This document shows, piece by piece, positions 25,064-34,930 of a stretch of DNA of 64,000 nucleotides. Made by a program: the position numbers and the translations under genes. Below the pieces are notes generated by a model. The model made no database searches. It had not been told where the DNA came from and saw only the letters and a program-made list of their open reading frames with translations. Position 1 is the first letter of the stretch. Each line of letters starts with the position of its first letter. Source of the stretch: JANPCX01 sp966211815 (GTDB lineage Bacteria; Pseudomonadota; Gammaproteobacteria; Burkholderiales; Burkholderiaceae_C); the NCBI GenBank assembly GCA_966211815.1, contig CBIHOD010000004.1, forward strand, positions 1 to 64,000, given 5' to 3'.

Positions 25064-27202
25064 ATGGAGCCAATCCTCATCGCCGCAGGCATTCTGGCCT
25101 TCTTCCTCATCTGCTTCTTCGCGATGTTCGCCAAGTTCTATCGCAAGATCGAACAGGGCCACGCGCTGATCGTCAACACCCTGCGGGCCGAGCCGGAAGT
25201 CACCTTCACCGGGCGCATGGTCTACCCGATCATCCACAAGGCGGAGCTGATGGAGATCTCGGTCAAGACGATCGACATCGACCGCTCGGGCAACGAGGGC
25301 CTGATCTGCCGCGACAACATCCGCGCCGACATCAAGGTGAAGTTCTTCGTTCGCGTCAACAAGACGGCGGACGACGTGCTGAAGGTGGCGCAGGCCATCG
25401 GCTGCGAGCGCGCTTCCAACCAGGAGACGCTGGAGGAGCTGTTCTCGGCCAAGTTCTCGGAAGCCCTCAAGACGGTCGGCAAGGCGATGGACTTCGTCGA
25501 CCTCTACCAGGCCCGCGACCGCTTCCGCGACGAGATCATCAGCCAGATCGGCAACGACCTGTCGGGCTATGTGCTGGAGGACGCCGCCATCGACTTCCTG
25601 GAGCAGACGCCGCTGAGCAAGCTCGATTCCAACAACATCCTCGACGCCCAGGGCATCAAGAAGATCACCGAGCTGACCGCCTTCGAACACGTGCGCACCA
25701 ACGAGCTGCGCCGCAATGAAGAGATGCAGATCAAGAAGAAGAACGTCGAGACCCAGGAAGCCCTGCTCGAACTGGAGCGCCAGGCCGCCGACGCGCAGGC
25801 CCGGCAATCGCGCGAAGTGGCCACGGTCAAGGCGCGCGAGGAGGCCGAGACGCTGAAGATCCAGGCCGAGGAGCGCACCAAGTCCGAGATCGCCCGTCTG
25901 CAGGCCGAGCAATCGGTCGCGGTGCAGCAGGAGAACGTGCTGCGCGAGAAGGAGGTGGCCGAGAACAACCGCAAGCGCGCCGTCGCGATCGAGGAGGAGA
26001 AAGTCACCCGCGCCCGCGAGCTGGAGGTGGTCGACCGCGAAAAGGAAGTGACGCTGCAGAAGATCGAGAAGGACAAGGCCGTCGAGGTGCAGAAGAAGGC
26101 GATCGCCGACGTGGTGCGCGAGCGCATCGTGGTCGAGCGCACCGTGGCCGAGCAGGAGGAAGCCATCAAGGCGCTGCGCGTGGTGGCCGAGGCCGACCGC
26201 ACCAAGCAGTCCACCGTGATCCTGGCCGAAGGCCAGGCCGAGGAGAAGCTGATCACCGAAGTGAAGGCCGCCGAGGCCGAGGAACGCCGCGCGCGCCACA
26301 AGGCCTCCGAGGAGATGACGCTGGCCGAGGCGCGGCTGAAGGTGGCCGAGAAGAACGCCGAGGCCAAGAAGCGCGAAGCCGAGGGCCTGGAAGCCATCAC
26401 CGCCGCGCCCGGCCTGGCCGCCGCCAAGGTGACCATGGTGCAGGCCGACGCCGTCGAGAAGCAGGGCTTGGCCGACGTGCACGTGCGCACCGCCGGCGCC
26501 GAGGCGACGCTGAAGGAAGGCCAGTCCCAGGCCCAGGTGATCGAGCTGCGCTCGCAGGCCGAGGCCGCCGGCTTGAAGGCCAAGCTCGAAGCCGAAGCGT
26601 CGGGCAAGGAGAAGCTCGGCCTGGCCGATGTGCAGGTGCGCCTGGCCGACGCCGAGGCGGCGATCAAGGCGGGCCAGGCCGACGCCGCCAACATCGAGGC
26701 GAAGTTCCAGGCCGAGGCCAAGGGCCTGCGCGACAAGTTCGAGGCCATGAGCGCGATGAGCGAGGAGACCCGCGCCCACGAGGAATTCCGCATGCGGCTG
26801 GAGAAGGCCCACGTCGAAACGCTCAAGGGCATCGACGCGCAGACCGCCATCGCCCGCGAGCAGGCCGAAGTGCTGGGCACCGCGCTGGCCAACGCCAAGA
26901 TCGACATCGTCGGCGGCCAGGGCGACTACTTCGACCGCTTCGTCGGCGCGCTGGCCGTCGGCAAGGGCATCGACGGCGTGGTGGGCAAGAGCAAGACGCT
27001 GCAGGTGGCCTTCAAGGACCAGCTCGCCGGCGAGCGCGACATCGTGCCCGACCTGCAGGGCCTGCTCGGCGCGCTGGGAGGCTCCTCCGGCGAGCTGCAG
27101 AACCTGACGGTGGCCTCGCTGTTGGCCAAGATCGCCCGCGACGGCGACGACGCGCAGAAAGCCGCGCTGCAGACGCTGGTGCAGGGTTTGCGGAAGAACT
27201 GA
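25064..27202 (+). CDS. yqiK: Flotillin family protein YqiK
   Basis: 712 residues. One N-terminal membrane helix (3-23), the Band 7/SPFH domain (about 35-200), then a very long Glu/Ala/Lys-rich coiled coil (about 215-590) and a C-terminal assembly domain. Flotillins organise membrane microdomains; E. coli YqiK pairs with YqiJ, encoded just upstream here as well. It is the scaffold candidate for the proteins encoded downstream. The coiled coil has many imperfect heptads rich in QAE and REKE, so alignments here can be misleading. Confidence 0.94.
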   Translation: MEPILIAAGILAFFLICFFAMFAKFYRKIEQGHALIVNTLRAEPEVTFTGRMVYPIIHKAELMEISVKTIDIDRSGNEGLICRDNIRADIKVKFFVRVNKTADDVLKVAQAIGCERASNQETLEELFSAKFSEALKTVGKAMDFVDLYQARDRFRDEIISQIGNDLSGYVLEDAAIDFLEQTPLSKLDSNNILDAQGIKKITELTAFEHVRTNELRRNEEMQIKKKNVETQEALLELERQAADAQARQSREVATVKAREEAETLKIQAEERTKSEIARLQAEQSVAVQQENVLREKEVAENNRKRAVAIEEEKVTRARELEVVDREKEVTLQKIEKDKAVEVQKKAIADVVRERIVVERTVAEQEEAIKALRVVAEADRTKQSTVILAEGQAEEKLITEVKAAEAEERRARHKASEEMTLAEARLKVAEKNAEAKKREAEGLEAITAAPGLAAAKVTMVQADAVEKQGLADVHVRTAGAEATLKEGQSQAQVIELRSQAEAAGLKAKLEAEASGKEKLGLADVQVRLADAEAAIKAGQADAANIEAKFQAEAKGLRDKFEAMSAMSEETRAHEEFRMRLEKAHVETLKGIDAQTAIAREQAEVLGTALANAKIDIVGGQGDYFDRFVGALAVGKGIDGVVGKSKTLQVAFKDQLAGERDIVPDLQGLLGALGGSSGELQNLTVASLLAKIARDGDDAQKAALQTLVQGLRKN

Positions 27203-27218
27203 TCTATAGGAGAACCCC

Positions 27219-27458
27219 ATGCCCGAATCCCGCGACTACCTCGAAATGGCCTTCCGCTCGATCCAATGCTTCTCCGACGACGGCGTTTTCGCGCCCGCCG
27301 AGCTGGCGAAGATCGTCGCCATCGCCCAGCGCGACGGCGCGGTGGACGACAACGAGAAGCGCATCCTGCGCAGCATCATCGCCAAGCTGACGCCGACGGA
27401 CCTGACCCCCGAGATGCAGCAGGCCGTGGCCGAGCTGCGCCAGAAGTTCAACCTCTAA
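27219..27458 (+). CDS. TerB-like small protein
   Basis: 79 residues, all-helical. The segment VAIAQRDGAVDDNEKRILRS resembles the EF-hand-like acidic turn of TerB (tellurite resistance B) domains, which bind metal ions or membranes in Ter stress systems. No membrane helix. Strong TAGGAGA site, 16 bases after yqiK and 26 before the next gene. Assignment rests on this one motif and on context. Confidence 0.7.
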   Translation: MPESRDYLEMAFRSIQCFSDDGVFAPAELAKIVAIAQRDGAVDDNEKRILRSIIAKLTPTDLTPEMQQAVAELRQKFNL

Positions 27459-27484
27459 AGCGCCAATTCAAAAGGGAGATGGCG

Positions 27485-28033
27485 ATGACATCCACATTGA
27501 GCTGCGTCTGCGAGAAACGCGCCCCTTTGCGCGCGGTGGAACTCGCCCCCGGCCTGCGGGCCCAGGGATGCGACGAATGCCACGGCAGCCTGCTGGGCCT
27601 GGACGACTACCGTGCCTGGGCGGATGCGCAACTCTGCACGGGCCCGATGGGCCCGGCCGAGGCGCCGCCGGTGGCGTCCACCGATGCCGGCGTCCGCCAG
27701 TGCCCTTCGTGCACGCGGCTCATGCAGCGCCTGCGGGTGGGTGCCAGCCCCGACTTCCGTGTCGACCGCTGCTCCCGGTGCCAATGGGTGTGGCTGGACG
27801 CGGGTGAATGGGCGGCCTTGGCCGGCGCCGGCCTGGCGACCCAGCTGGGCGAGATCCTTTCCGACGGCTGGCAGCGCCAGTTGCGCGACGAAGAATCCCG
27901 CGGCCGCCGCGAGGCCGAGCTGCGCGCCCGCCACGGCGACGAATGCATCGACGAGTTGAACCGCATCCGGGCCTGGCTTTCCGCCCAGCCCCAGCGGGAC
28001 GCCCTGCTGGCGCTGCTGCGCACGGGCTGGTGA
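27485..28033 (+). CDS. TFIIB-type zinc-ribbon protein
   Basis: 182 residues. The central zinc ribbon is CPSC (in VRQCPSCTRLM) with RCSRCQWVWLDAGEW, the zf-TFIIB signature of small bacterial proteins of unknown function. An additional incomplete cysteine pair lies at the N-terminus (CVCEKR...GCDECHGSLLG), suggesting a second ribbon. The C-terminal half is a charged helical region. ATG at 27485 is preferred (six bases from GGGAG); the ATG at 27479 touches the ribosome-binding site. Probably a zinc- or metal-responsive partner in the locus, which is inference. Confidence 0.82.
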   Translation: MTSTLSCVCEKRAPLRAVELAPGLRAQGCDECHGSLLGLDDYRAWADAQLCTGPMGPAEAPPVASTDAGVRQCPSCTRLMQRLRVGASPDFRVDRCSRCQWVWLDAGEWAALAGAGLATQLGEILSDGWQRQLRDEESRGRREAELRARHGDECIDELNRIRAWLSAQPQRDALLALLRTGW

Positions 28034-28063
28034 TCCCAACTGCTACTCATTCCAAGGGCTTCC

Positions 28064-31000
28064 ATGTCTGAGACCGCCCCACCGCCCCCCGCGCCCGACG
28101 CAGCCGAGCGCCTGGTCGCCGAAGGCGGCAGCTACGACCTGCTCAAGAAGCGCCTTCAGGCGCAGGGCGAGGCGCTGCAGGCCAAGGCCCAGGCCCTGAA
28201 CGAGGCGCGGCTGGCCGAGTTCGGCCGGTCGGAGCAGAGCCTCCTCCTGCGCACCCGCGCCCGCACGGAGAACAACTGCGTCGCCCGCGACCTGGTGCTC
28301 ATCGACGGCTTGCTGCTGTTCGGCTACAACGTCTTCATCGGCCTGCGCAAGGAGACCTCGGTCGGCGACGTCTTCGCGCTGTACCGGCTGGCGCCGCAGG
28401 GCGCCGCCGAGGAGCTGGAGCCGGTGCCCATCAACGGCACCTTCCTCGACGACCCGCGCTTCGCCGCCGACTTCCGCGAGCTGCACGCCTACTACAAGCA
28501 GGCCACGCTGACCCAGCTGCGCGTGACGCAGGACAAACTGCTGGCGGCCTTCCGGATCGGCCAGCAGCTGCACGACATCCGGGTCTTCCGCTGGGGCATC
28601 GGGCCCGGCGGCGACATCCGCTACATCGACAACCGCGGCGAGCGCGACATCGCGCTGCCGCCGACCCACGACTTCGAATGGACCGCCGCCACCCGCGAGG
28701 ACCACGTCGGCGGGAAGCACCCGCACGTCAACGTGCTGGACACGCTCTTCGTCGAGACCCTCGGCGGCGACCTCACCGTCAAGGTCGAGAACAACACCGA
28801 GACCGGCCTGGGCATCTACAGCGAGCCGGTGGAAGACAAGCACCAGTCGCTGGCCGACGCCGAGTTCGCCTGGGCGAAGCTGGGCATGCTGGTGCTGCTG
28901 CGCATCAAGCCCTACCGCGAATCGCACACGCGATACCTGGTGTTCAACATCCGCACGCAGAAGGTCGAACGCATCGACGCCATCGGCGTGTCCTGCGTGC
29001 AGCTGCCGGAAGACCACGGGATCATCTTCCCCGGCGGCATGTACTTGCAGTCGGGCGACTTCAAGCGCTTCGACCTGCCCGCCGCCCTGGCCGAGGGCCT
29101 GCGCTTCAAGCGCACGCTGCGCTCGCCCCACGGCGAGGAGGTGCTCTATGTGTTCTACGAGCCCGCCGGCGGCCACTACGTGCTGTTCGCCTACAACCTG
29201 ATCAACAAGACGCTGGCCGCGCCGATCGTGGCCAACGGCTACGCGCGCTTCCCCGACGGGCGCATCCTGGTGTTCCAGGCCGAGGACGACCAGCCCACCC
29301 GCGTCCACCCGATGCAGCTCTGGCAGACGCCCTTCGCCAGCGAGGAGCACGCCGCCGCCCTGCCCCGCGGCACTGGCTTCTTCGCCAAGGTAGGCAATGC
29401 CGAGCTGGTGCGCGGCGTCTCCGACTTGATGGGCATCGCCCGCTCGGTGCGCGAGCAGGCGCCGACCCGCGCCGCCTATGACGACCTGATCCGCCAGTGC
29501 GGCCGCGTGGGCGACGCCTACTTCTGGCTCGGCGACCCGCAGGCCCACGGCCTCGGCGCCGAGCTGCAGGCGATCATCGAAGGCGCGCGCCAGGCGTTGG
29601 CCGAGTTCGAGAAGGTCGACAGCATCCGGCGCGACACCGCGCGGGCGCTGCAGCAGGCCGAAGGCGAGCAGCGCGCCCTGCTGGGCGACATCGCCGGCAG
29701 CCTGTGGCGCCAGCCCGAAGACTTCATCCAGGCACTGGCCCGGCTGCGCCGGCAGCGCGGCCGGCTGCAGCCGCTGAAGGAATTGCGCTACGCCGACCTG
29801 CCGGCCATCGAATCGATGGACCAGGCGCTGCAGGAACAGCAGCAATCGGTGGGCCAGCGGGCGATGCAGTTCCTGGCGAACGAACAAGCCTTCGACGGCC
29901 ACCGGCAGACCCTGCAGCAGGCCGCGCTCGACCTGGCGGCGGCGCAGACCTCGCCGGCGCTGTCCCGGCTGCTGGAGGCGCTGGACGGCCTGGCCGCCGG
30001 CCTGGACCTGATCACCGAACAGCTCGGCAGCCTGCCCGGCGGCGACGCGGTGGCGCGCACCGCCATCCTCGACCGCATCTCCATCCTCTACGGCGAGATC
30101 AACCGATTGCGCGCCGAAGCCCGGGGCCGCCGCAAGAACCTCGGCGCCAGCGAAGCCGCGGCGGAGTTCGGCGCCCAGTTCAAGCTCTTCGGCCAGGCGG
30201 TGGAGAACGCGCTGGAGTTCGCCGACACGCCTGAGAAATGCGACGACGCCCTGACCCGGCTCTTGGCGCAGCTGGAAGAGCTGGAAGGCCGGTTCGCCGA
30301 GCACGAGGCCTTCGTCGGCGACATCGCGGCCCGGCGCGAGACCGTGGTGGACGCCCTGGCCGCCCGCAAGCAGGGCCTGGTCGAGGCGCGGCAGCGCCGC
30401 GCGCAGACGCTGGCCGAGGCCGCCGGCCGCATCCTGGACGGCGTGCCGCGCCGCGTCGCCGGCTTCTCCGACGCCACCCAGATCCACGGCTACTTCGCCG
30501 GCGACCCGCTGCTGTCCAAGCTGCGCCAGCTGACGGACGACCTGCGCAAGCTCGGCGCCGCCGTGCAGGCCGACGACATCGCCACCCGCCTGAAGACCGC
30601 CCGGGACCAGGCCCTGCGCCTGGTGCGCGACAAGAACGAACTGGTGGCCGCCGACGGCAACACGCTGCGCTTCGGCCGCCACGCCTTCACCATCCAGCGC
30701 CAGCCGCTGGACCTCGGACTGGTGCCCAGCCAACAAGGGATGGCTTTCCAGGTCACCGGCACCGACTATGTCGCGCCGGTGCAGGACGCCCGGCTGGACG
30801 CGCTCAAGCCCTACTGGGAACTGCCCTTGGTCTCCGAAACGCCGGCGCTGTCGCGAGCCGAATACCTCGCGGGTTGCGTGATGCAGGCCGCGCTGGAGGG
30901 AACCGGAGAAGGCCTCGATTGGGCCGGGCTCGCCCGCTCGGCCGCCGCCGCGCCGGCCGACGGCCTGGAGGCGCTGCGCAGGCAGGTGCGCGCCTTCGCC

Positions 31001-33304
31001 GCGCCGCGCTACCAGGAGGGTTACCAGAAAGGCGTGCACGACGAAGACGCCGCCCGCCTGCTGGCCGCGCTGGTGCCGATGCAGGACCACGCCGGCCTGC
31101 TGGCCTGGGGCCCGTCCGAACGCACGCTGGCGCTGCTCTACTGGCAGCACGGCCGCCACGCCAGCGAGCGCGACTCCCTGCACCGCCGCGCCCGCGCGGC
31201 GCTGCAGATGCTGCAGATGTTCGCCTCCCGCCAGGCGCTGGACGCGCTGGAGGCCGACACCGCCCTGGCCCTGCACCGCTTCGCCGGCGAATTCGGGCCG
31301 GGGCTCGGCATCGGCGACGGCGACGACGACGACGCTGCCCCCGACGCCACCCGTTGCGGACAGGCCGCCGCTTACCTGGCGCGGCAGCTCGCCCAGGACC
31401 CCTCCCCCACGCTGGGCTGGGTGGTGTCGGGCGGCGCCGAGGACCTGGCCGCCGCGCTGCGCCGCGACCTCGAACGCGGCGGCCGCTGGCTGGACTGGCA
31501 GCACGACCTCGACGCCTGCCTGCCGGCCGAGCGCTGGCGCCTGGCCCGCGACTGGGTGCGCGCCTACGCCGGCGCATCGGCGGCGGACGCCCTGCCCTGG
31601 GCCGACGAAGCCGCTGCCGTGCTGTGCGTGCCGCTGCCGCGTGTGCGCGTCAGCACGCCGCTGCAGGCCCGTGTGGAAGGCCTGCTGTCGGAACACCCCC
31701 GGTTCGCGCAAGGCGCCGTGGAACTCAACCTGAACGACTTCTGGCGGCGCTTCCTGCACCACCGGGAACGGGTCGTGCCCGCGTTCGAGCAGTTGCACAG
31801 GCTGCGGCACGAGCTGGTCGAGCGGGAGAAGAAACGCCTCAGGCTGCACCAGTTCCAGGCCCGGCCGCTGTCCACCTTCGTGCGCAACCGGCTGATCGAC
31901 GAGGTCTACCTGCCGCTGGTCGGCGACAACCTGGCCAAGCAGATCGGGGCCGCCGGCGACGCCTCGCGCACCGACCGCATGGGCCTTTTGCTGCTCATCT
32001 CGCCGCCGGGCTACGGCAAGACCACGCTGATGGAATACGTGGCCGACCGGCTCGGCATGGTCTTCGTGCGCGTCAACTGCCCCGCACTCGGCCACGACGT
32101 CGTCTCGGTCGACCCCGCCGCGGCCGAGCACAGCGCCGCCCGGCAGGAGCTGGAGAAGCTCAACCTCGGCCTGGCGATGGGCAGCAATGTGATGCTCTAC
32201 CTGGACGACATCCAGCACACCAACCCGGAGTTCCTGCAGAAGTTCATCGCGCTGGCCGACGGCACCCGCCGCATCGAAGGCGTGTGGAACGGCGAGCCGC
32301 GCAGTTACGACCTGCGCGGCAAGCGCTTCGCCATCGTGATGGCGGGCAACCCGTACACCGAGTCGGGCGACGTCTTCAAGATCCCCGACATGCTGGCCAA
32401 CCGGGCGGACATCCACAACCTCGGCGACGTGCTGGCCGGGCGCGAGGAGCTCTTCGCGCTGTCCTACCTGGAAAACGCCTTGACCGCCAACCCGGTGCTG
32501 CTGCCGCTGTCGTCGCGCGACCCGAAGGACGTGCACCTGCTCGCCCGGCGGGCCCGGGGCGAGGAGGTGGCGGCGGGCGACCTGTCCCACCCCTACGGCG
32601 CGGCCGAGCTGGAGGAGATCACCGAACTGTTCAAGCGGCTCTTCCGCGCGCGCGACCTGCTGCTCAAGGTGAACCAGAGCTACATCGAATCGGCCGCCCA
32701 GCAGGACGGCTACCGGCAGGAGCCGCCCTTCAAGCTGCAGGGCAGCTACCGCAACATGACCAAGCTGGCCGCGCAGATCACGCCGCTGATGCGCGACGCC
32801 GAACTCGACGCGCTGCTTCGCGACCACTACCGCGGCGAGGCGCAGACCCTCACCACCGGCGCCGAGGAGAACCTGCTCAAGCTCGCCCACCTGCTGGGCG
32901 CGCCCACCGCCGAGGAAGCCGCCCGCTGGAAAGGCATTTGCGAAGAGTTCGTGCGCCAGCGCAAGCTCGGCGGTGGCGACACCGACGGCAGCACGCGCAT
33001 CGCCTCGACGCTGCTCGACGTCGCCCGCGCGGTCGACGGGCTCAAGAGAGCCGACCCGCCGCCGGCCCCGCCCGCGCCGCCCGCCGACAGCGAAGGCCTG
33101 CGCCTGGCCGAAGCCATGCTGGAGATCGCCGTCACTTACCGCAAGATCCTGATGCCGCTGATCTCCGCCACCGAGCGCCGGCTGAACCTCGACCACTCCA
33201 TCCGCGACGAAGTGGAGCGCGTGGCCAACCAGCTCGACGAGGTGCGCAAGGGCCGACAGGCGGCGCCGCCCGCCCGTGGCAAAGCAGGAGCGAAAGATGA
33301 GTGA
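28064..33304 (+). CDS. Giant AAA ATPase (DUF3686-type, annotated DNA repair ATPase)
   Basis: 1746 residues, the largest gene of the window. The N-terminal 450 residues are a conserved beta-rich region (with RYIDNRGERDIALP and HPHVNVLDTLFVETLGGDLT, the latter in part); then a long helical/coiled-coil region (about 470-950). The AAA domain is C-terminal: Walker A PPGYGKTT (Lys1319), Walker B VMLYLDDIQ (Asp1381-Asp1382) and a following NPYTESGDVFKIPDML sensor region. The family is usually called DNA repair ATPase, without proof known to me. Its stop overlaps the phospholipase D gene by 8 bases. Confidence 0.88.
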   Translation: MSETAPPPPAPDAAERLVAEGGSYDLLKKRLQAQGEALQAKAQALNEARLAEFGRSEQSLLLRTRARTENNCVARDLVLIDGLLLFGYNVFIGLRKETSVGDVFALYRLAPQGAAEELEPVPINGTFLDDPRFAADFRELHAYYKQATLTQLRVTQDKLLAAFRIGQQLHDIRVFRWGIGPGGDIRYIDNRGERDIALPPTHDFEWTAATREDHVGGKHPHVNVLDTLFVETLGGDLTVKVENNTETGLGIYSEPVEDKHQSLADAEFAWAKLGMLVLLRIKPYRESHTRYLVFNIRTQKVERIDAIGVSCVQLPEDHGIIFPGGMYLQSGDFKRFDLPAALAEGLRFKRTLRSPHGEEVLYVFYEPAGGHYVLFAYNLINKTLAAPIVANGYARFPDGRILVFQAEDDQPTRVHPMQLWQTPFASEEHAAALPRGTGFFAKVGNAELVRGVSDLMGIARSVREQAPTRAAYDDLIRQCGRVGDAYFWLGDPQAHGLGAELQAIIEGARQALAEFEKVDSIRRDTARALQQAEGEQRALLGDIAGSLWRQPEDFIQALARLRRQRGRLQPLKELRYADLPAIESMDQALQEQQQSVGQRAMQFLANEQAFDGHRQTLQQAALDLAAAQTSPALSRLLEALDGLAAGLDLITEQLGSLPGGDAVARTAILDRISILYGEINRLRAEARGRRKNLGASEAAAEFGAQFKLFGQAVENALEFADTPEKCDDALTRLLAQLEELEGRFAEHEAFVGDIAARRETVVDALAARKQGLVEARQRRAQTLAEAAGRILDGVPRRVAGFSDATQIHGYFAGDPLLSKLRQLTDDLRKLGAAVQADDIATRLKTARDQALRLVRDKNELVAADGNTLRFGRHAFTIQRQPLDLGLVPSQQGMAFQVTGTDYVAPVQDARLDALKPYWELPLVSETPALSRAEYLAGCVMQAALEGTGEGLDWAGLARSAAAAPADGLEALRRQVRAFAAPRYQEGYQKGVHDEDAARLLAALVPMQDHAGLLAWGPSERTLALLYWQHGRHASERDSLHRRARAALQMLQMFASRQALDALEADTALALHRFAGEFGPGLGIGDGDDDDAAPDATRCGQAAAYLARQLAQDPSPTLGWVVSGGAEDLAAALRRDLERGGRWLDWQHDLDACLPAERWRLARDWVRAYAGASAADALPWADEAAAVLCVPLPRVRVSTPLQARVEGLLSEHPRFAQGAVELNLNDFWRRFLHHRERVVPAFEQLHRLRHELVEREKKRLRLHQFQARPLSTFVRNRLIDEVYLPLVGDNLAKQIGAAGDASRTDRMGLLLLISPPGYGKTTLMEYVADRLGMVFVRVNCPALGHDVVSVDPAAAEHSAARQELEKLNLGLAMGSNVMLYLDDIQHTNPEFLQKFIALADGTRRIEGVWNGEPRSYDLRGKRFAIVMAGNPYTESGDVFKIPDMLANRADIHNLGDVLAGREELFALSYLENALTANPVLLPLSSRDPKDVHLLARRARGEEVAAGDLSHPYGAAELEEITELFKRLFRARDLLLKVNQSYIESAAQQDGYRQEPPFKLQGSYRNMTKLAAQITPLMRDAELDALLRDHYRGEAQTLTTGAEENLLKLAHLLGAPTAEEAARWKGICEEFVRQRKLGGGDTDGSTRIASTLLDVARAVDGLKRADPPPAPPAPPADSEGLRLAEAMLEIAVTYRKILMPLISATERRLNLDHSIRDEVERVANQLDEVRKGRQAAPPARGKAGAKDE

Positions 33305-34022
33305 CGCCACCCCCGCCGGCCAACGCCTGGCCCGGCTGCTGCGCCAGCTCGAAGACAGCCTGGTCGACGCCCGCCTGAGCGACGACGAGAAACGCCTGCT
33401 CACCCAGTCGCTGCGCGGCGCCGAGCTGCCGGAAGAAGGCCTGCGCCAATTGCGCAACCAGGCTTTCGATTTGGTGCGCAGCCGGCTCGGCGAGGCCGAG
33501 GCCGACCCGTCCGCGCTGGTGCGCTGGCTGGACGGCGTCGCCCGGGCGATCGACACCGCCCGCTCGCCGGGCGGCCCCCACCGCGCCCAGGCTTATTTCA
33601 GCCCTGGCACCGACTGCCTCGACGTCATCGTCCGGCAGCTGCGCGGCTGCCGGCAGTCGGCCGACCTGTGCGTCTTCACGCTGTCCGACGACCGCATCAG
33701 CGCGGAAGTGCTGGCCGCCCACCGCCGCGGCGTGAAAGTGCGCCTGCTGACCGACAACGACAAGGAATTCGACGCGGGCAGCGACGTGGCCGCCCTGCGC
33801 GACGCCGGCGTGCCGGTGCGGGTGGACCGCACCCCCGCCCACATGCACCACAAGTTCGCGCTGCTCGACCGCGCCTGGTTGATCAACGGCAGCTACAACT
33901 GGACGCGAAGCGCCTGCCAGCTCAACGAAGAGAACCTCGTGCTGTGCAACGACCCCGGCCTGCTGCGGCAATTCGGCGACGCTTTCGAGCAACTGTGGTC
34001 GTCGCTCGGCCCGCGCGCGTGA
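33297..34022 (+). CDS. Phospholipase D-like protein with a single HKD motif
   Basis: 241 residues. The PLD domain (about 95-235) has one HxKx4D motif (His184, Lys186, Asp191: HHKFALLD) followed by INGSYNWT, so the active enzyme must be a dimer as in bacterial Nuc and mitochondrial PLD6. Substrates in this group are cardiolipin/phospholipids or nucleic acids. The N-terminal 70 residues are helical with VDARLSDDEKRLLTQSL, reminiscent of a TerB acidic turn (weak). Start overlaps the ATPase stop by 8 bases. Confidence 0.87.
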   Translation: MSDATPAGQRLARLLRQLEDSLVDARLSDDEKRLLTQSLRGAELPEEGLRQLRNQAFDLVRSRLGEAEADPSALVRWLDGVARAIDTARSPGGPHRAQAYFSPGTDCLDVIVRQLRGCRQSADLCVFTLSDDRISAEVLAAHRRGVKVRLLTDNDKEFDAGSDVAALRDAGVPVRVDRTPAHMHHKFALLDRAWLINGSYNWTRSACQLNEENLVLCNDPGLLRQFGDAFEQLWSSLGPRA

Positions 34023-34051
34023 ACACCGGAATCCTCGACAACCCCCCGACC

Positions 34052-34846
34052 ATGAGCCGCATCGACTACCCCTGGGAACTGCCCGCCGCCATCGAACGCC
34101 GGCTCGGCCGCGACAGCTACGGCGCGCAGCGCGCCATCCACGAAGGCGGCCACCTGTTGCTGGTGCTGCACGAGCCGCCCGCGCAAGCCGGCGGCGCCCG
34201 CCAGCATTCGGTCTTCCTGCGGCGACCCGACGGCCAATGGCTGCACCACGGCCAGCCGGGCGGCGAGTCGGCGCTGACCCGGCTGCTCGGCCAATACCAG
34301 TCGACGCTGGACAACGCGCAGCGACGCTATGAAAAGGCGGAATCGGCCGAGTCGCTCTTCCAGCTCATCGAAAAGGCGCGCCCCTTGGCGCGCGCCGCCG
34401 CCAACCTGCACGCCGCGCTGCAGTCCGCCCGCGAGGCCGTCCGCGACGACACCGGCCTGATCACCGCGCGCGACCACGCCGCCGACCTGGCGCGGGGCCT
34501 GGAACTGCTGCACGCCGACGCGCAATCGGCCTTGTCCTTCCGCCTCGCGCGCAACGCCGAGGAACAGACCCAGGCCGCCATGGCCGGCATCCGGGCCCAG
34601 AACAAGCTCAACACCATCGCAGCCCTGACCTTCCCCCTCATGACCGTGGCCGCCGTCTTCGGCATGAACCTGCGCAGCGGCATGGAAAGCTGGGCACCGC
34701 TGTGGTTCTGGCTGGTGTTCGCGGCGGGCGCGACCGTCGGCTGGCTGGTCAAGAACTGGGTGCAGGGCGGCACCCAGCCGCCGGCCGGCGCTGCCGCCAA
34801 ACCGACCGGTCACGGCCAGAAGCCGCAGGCCGCGAAAAAGCGCTGA
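34052..34846 (+). CDS. CorA-like membrane protein with GMN motif
   Basis: 264 residues. The C-terminal membrane part has a first helix ending in FGMN (Gly204-Met205-Asn206), the signature of the CorA Mg2+/Co2+ channel family, and a second helix (about 217-233). The N-terminal domain (1-90) is short and lacks the usual CorA size; the middle is coiled coil. Last gene of the locus. The ATG at 34052 is given; a GTG at 34019 overlapping the PLD stop (GTGA) is an equally good start. Transport activity is not certain. Confidence 0.8.
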   Translation: MSRIDYPWELPAAIERRLGRDSYGAQRAIHEGGHLLLVLHEPPAQAGGARQHSVFLRRPDGQWLHHGQPGGESALTRLLGQYQSTLDNAQRRYEKAESAESLFQLIEKARPLARAAANLHAALQSAREAVRDDTGLITARDHAADLARGLELLHADAQSALSFRLARNAEEQTQAAMAGIRAQNKLNTIAALTFPLMTVAAVFGMNLRSGMESWAPLWFWLVFAAGATVGWLVKNWVQGGTQPPAGAAAKPTGHGQKPQAAKKR

Positions 34847-34930
34847 GCAGTGCCGCTGCCGGCCGCGGGCGCGAGCGGTTTGTTTCCATTTGCGGCGATA
34901 ATTCCGGCCGCGGCGCCATGAGGCGCCGCC

